Positions 46,601 through 60,024 of a stretch of 64,000 bases of DNA are shown in pieces. The position numbers and the translations under genes are program-made. Source of the DNA: Solanum dulcamara (lineage: Eukaryota; Streptophyta; Magnoliopsida; Solanales; Solanaceae). Under the pieces are notes generated by a model that worked only from the letters and a program-made list of their open reading frames with translations, did no database searches and was not told where the DNA came from. Location: positions 24,594,001 to 24,658,000 of the forward strand of contig NC_077240.1 in NCBI RefSeq assembly GCF_947179165.1, written 5' to 3'. How positions within the stretch are numbered: position 1 is the first letter of the stretch; the number at the start of each line of letters is the position of its first letter.

Positions 46601-49600
46601 ACTGATAACAAATAAATCCAGAAAATACAAGCAACGAGATAATAATTGATAATGTAGAATGTTTAATAGAGGGACAACACTCACTAGCTAATAGGCAAAT
46701 CAAGAACACTAAAATATAAATGGGATACTAAATTTTAGAATGTAATCAAACTAACAGAAAGTGATACTAAAATATGAATGGAGCCCAAATAATCAGTTGA
46801 GGAGAGGAACGATAAAACCTGGCCTGGAGAGAATGTAACAAAGATTCTGAAAGTTCGCCGGAAAGTTCTCGCCGGAAAACACTGTACAACGCCTGATCTG
46901 GACAAATCTTTACAGATCTGCCTTCACCGAGCTTCGTCAGAGTATGCTGGTCCCACGGGTCGCCGGTGGTCCTCGCCGATCGGAGTGGTGACTAGAGAGA
47001 GAAGAGGAGAGGGCGAGGGCGAAGAGAGAGAGACGGCGGCTGTCTCCTAGCCTTCGCCGGAGCAGTGGCGAATAGATAGAGAGAGGAACAATACGAATTC
47101 GCTGGAAAAGGGAGATCACCAATGAGTTTGTCGGAGTTCACGTATGGAGGTGTCGATGACAGAGGTAACACAGATTGGTGTAGTTGAAATCTGACAGGTC
47201 AAATTTCCAGCTGAAAGGATGAAAAAGCAAAAGGAAAAATAGTGTGCCCCCCTATTCTAAAAAAAAATAAAAAAATCTTTAGTTGGATTGTAATGGAGTT
47301 GAATGAGGATGGGAAGAGGAGCACTATACAATCCCTCATTCAGAAGTGGAAGGTTGACTTACTTTGTTTGCAAGAAACGAAGATTCAAGGCATCAATAGT
47401 AGCTTGGTCCAGCAGTTATGTTATCAGGTAACAAATGGGCTGATTGGGTGAAACTTGAAGCAGTCGGTACAAAGGGTGGTATGATAGTTATCTGGATAAA
47501 AGGAGATGGGTAAAAGTAGACTCGCTGCAGGGCTGCTACACAATTACTTGTATGCTTGAGAGTTCATTTGAGAACTTCAGGTGGTGCTTTACTGGCATCT
47601 ATGGGCCACATGCTAATCCAGAAAGAGAGTAGTTGTGGGATGAACTAGCAGGAATAACGGGATTATGGGAGAATAAGTGGGTCATAGAAGATGACTTTAA
47701 TGTATGCAGATTTGAAAGTGAAAGACTCAATTGCACAAGGAGATCAAGAGCAATGGAAACCTTCTCAGATACAATTCAAGACCTTGGCATCATTGATTTG
47801 CTACTAAAGGAGCCCAGTTTACTTGGTCTAGAGGAGATAATAATCAACAAGCATCCAAAATTAACGGGTTCCTCATTTCACCCAAATGGAGTGACTCTTT
47901 CAAGGCTGTGAGACAGATTGCAATGCCCAAATTTTCTCTTAGACCATAGACCCAATTTGCTGGAAAATGGAGACTGGGATGCCACTCCCTCTTACTTTAA
48001 ATTTGCAAAATATGTGGTTGGAGGTAGAAGGCTTTCTGGACAAATTAAAGAATTGGTGGTAGAGCTACAATTTCAATGGAAGGCCAAACTTCATCCTTAT
48101 GCAGAAACTGAGGAGCCTAAAGAAGGATATCACAACTGGAATTAGGAGGAATTTGGGAAATTGGAGACTAGGAAAGGCAAAGCACTAGATGAGCTAATGT
48201 TATTGGAACAGAACACCGAGGGCAGACAACTGAATGTAGCCGAGGCAAGTCAAATGACAAATTTGAAAGCTGAGATACAATGGTTGACAAAAATAGAGTA
48301 GATCTCATGGAGGCAGAAATCAAGATGTCTTTGGTGACAAGAACACTACATATTTTCGGAAGATTGCTAACTCAAATAGGAGATCTCAATTGCATAGACA
48401 AATTTCTTGTGGGAAATGTTATTATTGAAGAGGAGGCAATTAAAAGGAAGACATTGGATTTCTTTGAAAGATATACACTGAGCAGGAAAGCTGGAGGCCT
48501 TCTGCCAATTTTGATGGAATTGCATCGAACAGAAGAAGCAACACTCAAGAAGCAGCTTTAGAAGCAACTTTTGAAGAAGAGAAGGTGTTAGCAACCATAA
48601 AATCAAGTGCCCATGACAAAGTCTCGGAACCTGATGGATACACTATGACTTTCTACTAGTTTTCTTGGGGATTTATCAAAACAGATTTGCTAGCAGCTAT
48701 GCAGTATTATCATCAGCACTGCTGGATGGTCAAGTCCTGCAATGCATCATTCATAGCACTTATCCCCTAGAAGAAAGGGGCAATGAAGCTCAGGGATTAC
48801 AGGCCAATCAGGTCAATCAACTTGATTGGGACTTTATACAAGATCATTAAGGTTCTCGCAGAGAGGCTGAAAAGAGTGATGGGGGAAACTAGTCTCAAAC
48901 CAACAAAATGCTTTCATCAAGGGGAGGCAGATCACAGATGCCACACTCATAGCAAATGAGGTGCTTGATTGGCAATTGAAACAAGGGAGTGCTGGACTAC
49001 TATGCAAACTAGTTGTTGAGAAAGCTTTTGACCAGTTGAATTGGTCTTATCTCATATCTATACTCAAGCAGACAGGGTTTGGGGATAGGTGGATAAAGTG
49101 GATTAAATTCAACATCTCTACTGTGAAGTATTCAGTCCTAATCAATAGGAGTCCATTAGGATTCTTCTCCCCACAGAGAGGCCTAAGACAAGGTGACCCC
49201 CTCTCATCTTTTCTGTTCATTCTAGCTATGGAAGGACCAAGTAGAATGCTGGATAAAGCTAAACAACTGCAAAGGATAAAAGGTTTTGATATAGGAAGGG
49301 ACAGAGCAACAAACATTTCACATCTACTTTATTCAGATGACACTTTGATTTTCTGTGAGGTTGACAGAGAATAGGTCCTTTATCTAAATCTTACATTTCC
49401 CATCTTTGAAACAGTCTTAGGGCTCCACATCAACATGCTCAAGAGTGTAATCAACCTTGTTAATAAGGTGCAGAACATAGAAGATCTGGCAGGCATATTG
49501 CGTTGTAGTACTGGAACACTCCCTACCACATACTTGGGTCTTCCACTGGGGGCTAAATACAACACAAAAGGCATTTAGAGTGTAGTCATAGAAAGTTTGA

Positions 49601-52600
49601 GAAGAGGCTTGCTTCTTGGCAGATGCAATACCTTTCTATGGGTGGCAGACTTACACTGATCAACAGTGTGCTTGACAGCATCCCAACTTATAGTATGTCT
49701 ATCCATCCCATCACCAATAAGGCATTGAAACAACTGGATAAAATTAGAAGGAACATTTTATGGGAAGGAAATAGTAGTAGCCACAAATTTCATTTGGTCA
49801 AGTGGGATAAGGTCTTGTTGCCAAAAGATCTAGGTGGTCTGGGCATCAGAGACATGCTTACTAATGAAGTGGCTATGGAGATACACTCAGGAGGATTGGT
49901 GCCTATGGAAGGAAGTCATTATTGGCAAACATGGAGCCCTAAATCACTGGTGCTGTAAAGTCAAAACCGAAACTTATGCGGTTGGTTTCTGGAAAAGAAT
50001 AAGCAAGCTATGGGAGATGTTTACACAACACAAGCACCTGGTAGTAGGGAATGACCAACACGTAAGTTTTTGGAGAGATAAGTGGTTGGGCAACACCCCT
50101 CTAGAGGTTGCCTACCCTAACATACCCCGGTTAGCAAATGAGCTAGACACTACAATACACCAACACAGGGATGGGAACTCATGGAACCCCAACCTTAGAA
50201 GAAACATACAAGACTGGGAGATGGAAGAGTTGATCAGCCTTTTAGGAGCACTTCACAATGCCACAATCAACAGCCTTGCACCAGATCAACTACAATGGGG
50301 AGATAAGAGGAATGGGGAGCTTTAAGTCAAGGTCGCATACAAGCTTTTAGGTTCACAAAATGCAGTCACTACCCTTTGGCCTTGGAAACTTACTTGGAAA
50401 GTCAAATTGCCTCCTAAAATTAGTTGCTTCAGCTGGAGGAGCATGTTTGACTCAAGATAACCTAGCCAGAAGGAAGTTTCAAATGGCAAACAGGTGCTAT
50501 ATGTGCATGAAGGCAGCAGAGTTACACAACCACCTTTTTATACACTGTCTAGTGCAGCAGACTTGTGGAGTATATTTATCACACTTTTTGGACTCAATCG
50601 GGTCATGCCGCAGAGTATCAAGGATGGTTTTGAGAGTTGGAGTGGTTGGAAAGTTGATAGCACCATCAAGATAATTTCGAAGATGATACATGCTACTATT
50701 ATTTTGGAGTATTTAGAATGAAAGAAACAGGAGATGCTTTGATGGAATATCACCTACCTACCAATCTCTAAAAGCTAGTTGTCTTATATTGTTGTATAGT
50801 TGGGTTTATATGTCCCCAATAAATTCCCCAGCTACCTTCTTGAATTTTTATCGGCTCACTAACTCTCGACTAGATATATACTGGAGCTGATAAGTTCTTT
50901 TTGCTACTCTACTTTTGTAACTATTATGAATCCACATGCCAGCAATGAAATTATTTACTTCATAAAAAAAGAAGTAGAAGAGATGGTGGAGATTAGTTCC
51001 ATCATGCATATGGTGGTCAGTCGGGTTGGAAAGAACTATTAAGATGCTTTGAAGATAGGTCCATTTCCATTCATAAAGTATCTTACTTTTTTGGTGTAAA
51101 CAATTGTGCATAGTAGATATATTATAGATCAGATAGTGGACTTAATAGGAGACTTGTATTGCTATTATTTTTTTTTCCGGAGGTGGCCAGCATGTCCTTA
51201 ATGCTGAAGAATACAACCTTACCAGTTTCAAAAAGAAAAGTTTCACCAAGTCAATGTAAACTTATTTTTGTTTTGTAACTGAGGAGAGAGGTTCTTTATC
51301 CAAAGTTGTGTTTTTAGGACACGTAACTATTTCATGTGCAAGATTGCAAGGGAAGATGTGTATCTTTACTGCTCATTGGCCCATGGCATATATGTGTTCG
51401 CAATTTGTTGGATACTTGGATTAAGCCAAAAATCGTTAGATCGCTGCTTCGTGGATGGAAGTACAAGAAGGGATAGAAAAAAGAACGTGATGCAACTCCT
51501 TAAGCACTCATGTGGACAATATTGAATGAGAGAAACAGATGAGGCCTTGAAGAAGTAAACTCTAATTTAGATATTAGTGGAAGATTGTTGAGCTTTGTAC
51601 ATTTTTTGGAGCATACATCCTATTCCAATTTGTAATGATGATTAGTTTCTATTTGTGGAAAAACACGTGGTTGTGTAAGTTCTAATTATCTTATTGTATA
51701 CACCTGGGAGGTCGAGTTTTCCATCATATTAATACCAGATCTTACATTTATTAGAAAAAGGACAGATATAGTATTGAAGTATTCTTCTTCCTTTATTGTT
51801 GCTTTTTAAAAGCATTTATGGTTCACATTCCTCCAACTTATTCATATCTTCTAGTTTTGGCTTAGAAAAATAGCTATAAGTAAAAAATCAGCGATTTGCA
51901 CTTTACTACCAAGATAAAATTAGGGGTAAGTTTCATCTCTATCTGCTCTAAATTCAATTTAATTTTGCAAGTAATTATTTTGTCTTAACAAAAGGGAGAC
52001 CCCTGTGTACAAGTTCTTTTCAAACTAAAAGACTGTACTAAAGAGTTGAATCAAGAAATCCCACACAATCATCTACACAATAGAGAATATGATGTATTCT
52101 TTTAAAGTATAAGCAAAATGTTCCTTCATTCATGAATTTTCTTGTCCTTTAAAATCTCTGTTATTACATTCTCCGTTCTCCCTTACAAGTTGCTCGGACT
52201 CTTCTCTTTCGATGCCGCACCCTTGTCAACACAACGTGGGTGTGGATGTGAGTATGATCCGATCGGATCTGGTCAACCAATTTTGGGTACTTTGACCAAA
52301 ATCAACGGAGAAATATGGGATTGATACAATGATTGTTGTAATCAAAACAATAGCTAAAGTGAAATTGAGGAAAATGGAATACCTTGTATATAGAAATTTC
52401 TATGTCAGTCCTTTTCCTTATATCTCCCTCTGGGTTCTCCTCTTGGTCAATATTTTCTCCTCGGAATACCTTGTTGGTTTTTCACATAATGTCTCATAAT
52501 TTACACATATAACTCTGATTTTAGATATTTGAATTATTATTAGCCAAATCCCAGCACCCGTATCTGTACCTTGATCCATTCCCTCGAATCTTAAAATTTA

Positions 52601-55600
52601 GATCATGCAGAATCTCACCTCTAGATCTGCATCCGTATCGGTCACCCGCACACTAGTCCGAGTAACTTATCTCCCTGTCTCTTCACATTCTCCAGCATTT
52701 CAAATGTTACACTGTATTTGACATCGCTGAGTTGATTTCTGTCTTTCTAAACATCACTCCACAAATTAGAAGGAAAATTATAGTGTGACAGTAGGTGATC
52801 AACCTCTTTTCAGTCCCTCATATATAAAGCACTAATTAAACATATAAGATTTTTGCCAGTGAGATCGGACTCCCAAAGGTAGTGGCGGAGCCACAACCAA
52901 GGAAGGGGGTTAAATTAAATCCCTTTGTTGGAAAGTAGTATCGTGCAAATAGGGCAATTTTTTTTCCGTATGTATATATATATATATATATATTAACTTT
53001 TGGATCCCCTTGTAGTGGCAAATATAGTAAAAAAAATTGCTTTAGGGTCATATATTCAAATTTTATGAATCCTCCTTTTAAAATTCCTGGCTTCTCCACT
53101 GCCCAGATGCTGTCCTGAAAATCCTAATTTTCTAGGTGCCTTTTCTGCCCATACAGCTGCATAAGGGGAAGTCTTTGAGTTTCAAAGTTGATATAGCATG
53201 GCAAATATCTAACTCCATGCTAAGTCAAACTAACTCACATAAATTGGGACGGAGGGAGTACTATTTAGAAAACATGTTCTTCCTCCACCTTCTAATCATC
53301 GAAGGTTCTAGCTGAAGTTAACGTCCCAACTCTTGTTGTTGACTCCACACCTACCTCATCTTTGATTAAGCAATAGTCAACTATTTCTTCTTTAGTATAT
53401 CTTTTTTTTGTTTTATCAAGTAAAAGTATTTTCATTAATAACAAGGCCAGAAACATATGACCATATACAAGTGGTATATCAAAAAGTAGAGAAACTACAA
53501 AAAGATATGATTCTCTACAAATATCACCCTACCTTCTATACAATGAGTGACTACCTGCACCAAAAGAAAATAAGAGATTAGAGGCTACAACGTAATTGAG
53601 TAAAACTCATCTCTACTCCTTCAAAAACTCTTCTATTTCTCTCTCCAAACAACTCACATCAACACGAGTGGATTGACATTCCACACTTTGTGTCTCTCCT
53701 TCTATCACTCTTCCAGAAGGACATCAAATCTTGTACAGTTCTTGGCATCACCCATGGGATGCCAAACCACATAAATCCCACCATAACCTCGCGGCTAGGT
53801 TACAATGTATATCTTCAATCTATCCTTGGGAGGGTGATTTTGGTAATCTGCACAAGAGCTAATTAGTAAAGCTAATTAGGGTACGGTAATGACAATTGGG
53901 CTCTTTATTACAAATTCCAAATAACAGGACCACTTTTGAGTTTAAATTTCAGTAAAACTAGTGAGGGAAGGTTTCTAGATTGCAAATTAGAACAAGAAGG
54001 GATTTAATGAATTCTTGTTTTCCATTTCACCAATCAAAAAAAGAAAGAAAGGAATGTAATGTTGTTTTAAGCTAGAATGTCTTTAATTTTGTGTAACTGG
54101 AGGGAGCTTAGCTATGGTTTTCGTTTACCTTTGAAATTAAACCTTCACGTTTCTGTTATAATATAGCAACTGTCTTGACTCGTCAAGCGGACTTCTTTTG
54201 TGTATATTGACAGGATATGGTTTTAAATTTTTTTCCTTTTCAACCAAGTAGTCTAAAAATGGATGGCAGACATGTGTTTATGACCACATTTATGCTCTTA
54301 AAATTGTGCTTTTGTTTATATAAATATTTCTGTTTCAATGTGGATGTTCTCTACTAAATCATTTCCCTGATTGATTTGAACATTTGGTTGTCTTATTCCT
54401 TTTGTTTTTCTGTCTCCTTTTGATCTTTAGGTTCGTAGATTTTCCCAAGCTGATGTGAACACTCAGATTATTTTTAATTGCCAAATGGGACGTGGGCGAA
54501 CAACGACAGGAATGGTGATTGCTACATTGGTGTACCTTAATCGTATAGGGGCTTCTGGTAATTCTTATTTTCTCTCATGTCAGACCTGGCATTTCCCTTC
54601 AATGTTCAATTTATAAATATTTCATGCCCTTAGATTTTTTTTTATGAAGTAATTTCATTAATGGCATCCAGTGGATGCAGAACATCAAAAGTACATATTG
54701 CTAGAAAATATAGATCAGCTCCTGCACAGAGAGGTAAACTAAATAGTTAGGCAGCTGACAAAATCTTAAAGACTATCTTGGCACTTTACAGGGAAGAGAT
54801 TATGCCATCTTTTCATTCACTGCACTTTCACCACACATGTCTGGCATTTCATTCTGAATATTATTGGGGGGGGGGGGGTTTAGCTGGGAAATGCCTAGGA
54901 CAATTACTGAGCTCCTAAAATGTTGGTACTTGAAAGGGCTGGGGAAGGACAAGCAAAGGATATGGAATACAATGCCTGTTTCCATCTGGCGGATCATTTG
55001 GAAAGAAGTAACACAAGAATTTTTGAGAGCAAAGAGGAATCTGGTATCAGCATTAAGGACAGATGCATTTCTTTATTGTTTTATTGTGTAAGATGCAAAT
55101 TGCAAATGATGTAGAGGCCATTATAGACTTTTTGAGCTCATTACACAACCTGTAATAAGGCTTTCCTATGTAAATATTTTACATCAGTTTGCTTCTGTCT
55201 AATATAATACTTCTCCCAATCTGGGACTTCCCGTCACGAATCTGAATTTAGTCGGGTCCCAATGCGGTTATCGGAGACCAGGTGGGAAACCAAAAAAAAT
55301 ACAATACTTTTAGGGATAATTACAAGCCAATGCATTTGGGTGATCTAGTTTACAAAATTACCAGCATATGTCTAGGTTTTATATATTTAAGTATAAATAT
55401 ACATATACATTTAATATACATAATCAGAGTATAGATTTTGTATATTTTGGCTAGCGCCGGTAATTAAGTTTGATCGAGGGGACATAAATGAAAAAATCCC
55501 ATGCTTAAAACCAATATAAAAGAAGAGATTATGTCAACCGAATTGGTTATATCTAGACTACAGTGTGAAAGTTGATGCACCATAAGAACATCTTCACTTC

Positions 55601-58600
55601 CTTTACGTCCAGATACACCAAAATCTCTCTTGCTCTTTGTTCTTGGATTTTGTTTTATTAAGCCTTTTTAGTTGGAAGGACCTCTTTTATTCTCTTTGGA
55701 TAGTGACCTGAAATTCATTTATTCAGAGAAGGGATTCAATACCTTGCTTTGATATCATGAAGAGAGAAGAGAAAATGACTTTTCTAGAATAGTCATCAGA
55801 ATCAATGTTAAAAGGAGGAACTCAATACCAAACGGTAATATCATGAAGAAGAGATGAAAAAGAATATTTTAAGGAATAGGTATCGGAAATTTAATGCTTA
55901 GCTGAGGGACTCAATCGCCTGGCACGACAGAAGAGAGTCAAACTCGATTGAAGGTAGGCAAAATGAGAGCAACTTCAGCTAGATCACAGAAAATCTATCC
56001 AAATTTTGATACGTGAAGAAAAAGGAAGAGAAGACTCTTTCAGAATAATGATGTTCAATGTTTAGAAGTGGGACTACTTAAGGAAAAAAACGTTTAGAGG
56101 AGAGACTCAATCCCTTAACTCTGATGCCCTGACCAAAGAGAAGAGAATAAGACTGTTTGGAATAATTATCGGAAATTCAATTTCACTAGGATGCAACACC
56201 TAAAATTCCATTTCATTAAGGAAAAAAAGTTTCAGACTATATTTTACTTGAAAAAGTTACTCGAAAAATGCCACAATAGTGTAGATGATGCCTCTAGAAG
56301 GAAAGAGACACAAAACCATTAAAGGGTCACTGAGTTCAAGTGTAGTGTCGTTGAACTAATCATATAAAATATGAGTATTTTGAGAAGAATGAGCCTTGGC
56401 CAGATTGATGGTGTAAGCTCGTGGGTAAGAGTGCAAGGACTAGGTTTGATGTTAAGTCCATTTCTGTAACCACCCAATCTCCTTTAAACCTAGGGGTGAC
56501 ACGTAGTTATGGGACATGGGTAATCGCCACTAGTCCACTAGGTGCTAAGTACAACTCCCAACGGAAACATACTTAGTCATAAGAATAGCTCCTTGAAAAC
56601 ATCATGATTTCATAACATAGTCAATCCGTAAGAGACACTTAATTGAAAGCATCTAATTCATGATTCGTTGCATATTGTGAGAAAACCTTTCACTTTTATC
56701 ATGAATGTGTGAAACCCTTTCACAACCATTATACTTGCTTGAAAACATACTTGAAACATCATTCATTACTTATCATGAGTCATTCATAATCCCTTGATAA
56801 ACATTCATAAATCATTCATAAATTCTATATCAATCCATGATCATAATTCTTTAAATTCATACTTGAAAAACAGCATAAGGCACGGGTTCATGAAAATCAA
56901 TTGAAAACATGCAATTTAACTTGAAACATACATAAGTGGATCAATGATAATGAAATAAACCATAATTGAATTGATCCAATGCAATTTCATAAGAATTAGG
57001 GCTAGAAGATAATTCATAAAAGAAGAATTTAGAAAATCTTTAGGACTCCATAGATGGAAGGGATCCATGGATGAATTCCACATACCTTGATAATCAAAGC
57101 CCTAATTGCAAGCTTCTAGCAGTGGAGACTTGATTTTGACCTTGGAGCCCTAACTTGACTTGACTAAGAAGATAGATCTTTGGGGAAGAAATTCTAGAGA
57201 GATGATTTTTGTGTTGAGTTCTTGAAAAGAAATTAGGGAATAAATTGAAGGTTGGGTAGTTATAGGTCTTGGGAATATACTCAAAACGACCTAGTATCAA
57301 TGTTAAATGAAGGGGAATTGCCCAAAATAACCTTGGGAATAACTATCAAAGTGCCCTTCATGGATGCCCTAGGTGGGCCGTTCAAGGCTCCACAGACTGT
57401 ACAATTCCGTGGAAAGAAAGGAGAATTGGGTTCCTGGGGATGACCCATACGGAGGCCACTACGGGCCGTACACAGTACCACAGACCGTGCTCAAGGGTCC
57501 GTGGGAATGAAGGTGATCAGGGCTTTTGAAGGTGGATTTATACAGAAGCCCTTACGGCCGTAGGGTTCCGACGGGTCGTGTGAATCGTCTGTGAACCTCA
57601 ACTCTTCACACTCTAGGCAACCTCTCCTCCATGGACCTTTCCACGGTCAGTAGGACCCACCACTAATCGTAAAACCTCATCCATCTAGTCACTCTTTTTC
57701 CCATTCCTCAGCAGTCCCACCACGAGCCGGTCTACGGTCCGTAGGACTCTATACGGACCGTAGAACCTTCTGTGGTCCCCAACTCAAAATTTCCTTCTTG
57801 CACAGGCCCTTCCATGATCGACCTATATGGTCCGTGTAAGCTTATACACCGTACAAGGTCTCATACAAGGCTGTAGTACTGAGATTTTCTGTACTCCACC
57901 TTCCAACTTCAATTTTCCGACTTTCCAAGTTCCGAAGTCTTACAATTTCTTAGTAAGAGTGTTCATATATTCGTAGGACATGTTGTGCAAGAACTAGGTT
58001 TGCTATTAATTCCCTCATTCCTGCTAGTAGTTGATTTACACACTTAATAGAAAGGCTTAATTGGACAATGAGAAATCATTGTGATTGCCGCCCACCCATT
58101 CTACTACTTGCAAAAATGTCTAAAAAAGGGGGGCATGGGTGGCAGAGGATGAAAAGGCACGTGTCATTGCAAGTTGAGCCTAGTCAATCCTGTTTAAAAA
58201 CTCTGAAGGGAAACTCAATAAAATTCAACTAACGGGGTGGAGAAGTATCATTCGGTTGGTAGGAGATTGTTATGATAGCAAACTATTGATGTGGACTTTA
58301 CTAGGTAAGTGGTTATGGAGATTTGGGGTTTACTCATTGGAGAGAGGTGACCGTGGAGAAATACGAGGTCTTGGAAGGGGAATGGATGAGTAAGAATGTC
58401 ACTTTTATATCGATTTTGTATATAGACGAATTTATCGAAGGGATGGGAAGAGTTTAATGAGAATGTATCATTTGAGGAGGGGGATAGAGGTAGGGTAAGT
58501 TTTTGGTGTCACAAGTAGTGTGGGAATGATGCTTTGAGAATTTCATTTCTCATTTAGCCGAGGGTCTTTCGGAAACAGCCGCCCTAACTTTCAAGGTGGG

Positions 58601-59953
58601 GGTTAGGTCTGCGTACACTCTACCCTCCCCAGACCCCACATGGTGGGATTATACTGGGCTTGTTGTTGTTGTTGTTGTATTTGGCATATGCTAGATTTAT
58701 CCAAAAGGAGATGCTAGTTCCACATGTACTAATGTTACAAGGTATTTGGCAGTGTTTTGGACGGCGAAAGGCGACAAGGGTCTGCCTCGCCACAAGGAGA
58801 GCCGCTCGCCTTTTTGAAGTGTGGCGCCAATTAATACCAAAAAATTAAAATATTTAGCTGCATGTATAAATAATCAAAATCTCAATATCAATAACATATT
58901 AGCAAATATTTCAATTCAAAAATTGAAAATAGATAGTACATACTAAAATTTTAGAATTTGATGAGAAAAAAACTGAACAAAAGTCAAAACAATGAGAAAA
59001 AAAAACAAACAGAGGTAGAAGTAACTCTGAGTTCTGAAAAAGGAGGAAAATGAAACACAGGAAGAAGAAATTTGAAGAAGAAAAGAAGAAATACGTATTG
59101 GTTGGACTTTGGAGTCGTCGGAAAAGTCTAGTCGAGTCTACTGGTTGGAGTCGCAGTCTAAGTCTAAGAGTGCCGCTGTGCAAATTTGGAAAGAAAACCC
59201 TAAAATTGTCTTTTAACTTTTTTAAAGCCCTAAATTGGTCGCCTTCTTTTAAGAAAATACAAAAGGCGACGCCTTTCTTGCCTTTCTCGCCTCTCACCTT
59301 TCTCGCCATTTTCGCCATGGCATCGCCTTTTGAAGATTGCCTCGCCATAAAGCTAAAAGGCGATGAAGGGTCGCCTCGTCTCGCCTCTCACCATTGGCGA
59401 CAAGGCGATAGCCTTTCACAACACTGGTATTTGGTGTTTAGGAGAAACTTTCAAAACTAGGAAATTTTAGAATTTCAAATTTTAGTTGAATTTCTCATCA
59501 AACACAAGAATGCACGATGTATGGAGTTGGAGGCCGGGGAATAGTGGCACATTTTCTGTTAACTCGTAGTATAACAAACTTTTGGTAATGGAGGAGATTC
59601 CTTTTACATATCTATCGGTATGGATTCCAAGGTTTCGATAAAGGTGTGTTTTTTCATTTGGCTAGCTGGGGGAAGGGACTGATCTTGACAATTGAGAATT
59701 TGAGGAAGAGGAAGAGGAAGAGGAAGAGGAAGAGGAAGAGGAAGAGGAAGAGGAAGAGGAAGAGGAAGAGGAAGAGGAAGAGGAAGAGGAAGAGGAAGAG
59801 GAAGAGGAAGAGGAAGAGGAAGAGGAGGAGGAGGAGGAGGAGGAGGAGGAGGAGGAGGAGGAAGAGGAAGAGGAAGAGGAGGAGGAAGAGGAAGAGGAAG
59901 AGGAGGAGGAGGAGGAGGAGGAGGAGGAAGAGGAAGAGGAAGAGGAGGAGGAG

Positions 59954-59987
<34 letters not shown>

Positions 59988-59992
59988 AAGAG

Positions 59993-60024
<32 letters not shown>

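Larger units (their letters stand above)
41531..54430 (+). other. Intron 6 of the paladin gene, 12.9 kb
   Basis: Bounded by ATTCTT|GTGAGT at 41530/41531 and TTTAG|GTTCG at 54430/54431; exons 6 and 7 join in frame without loss. Its bulk is LINE and RTE fragments in both orientations, listed separately. Confidence 0.93.
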
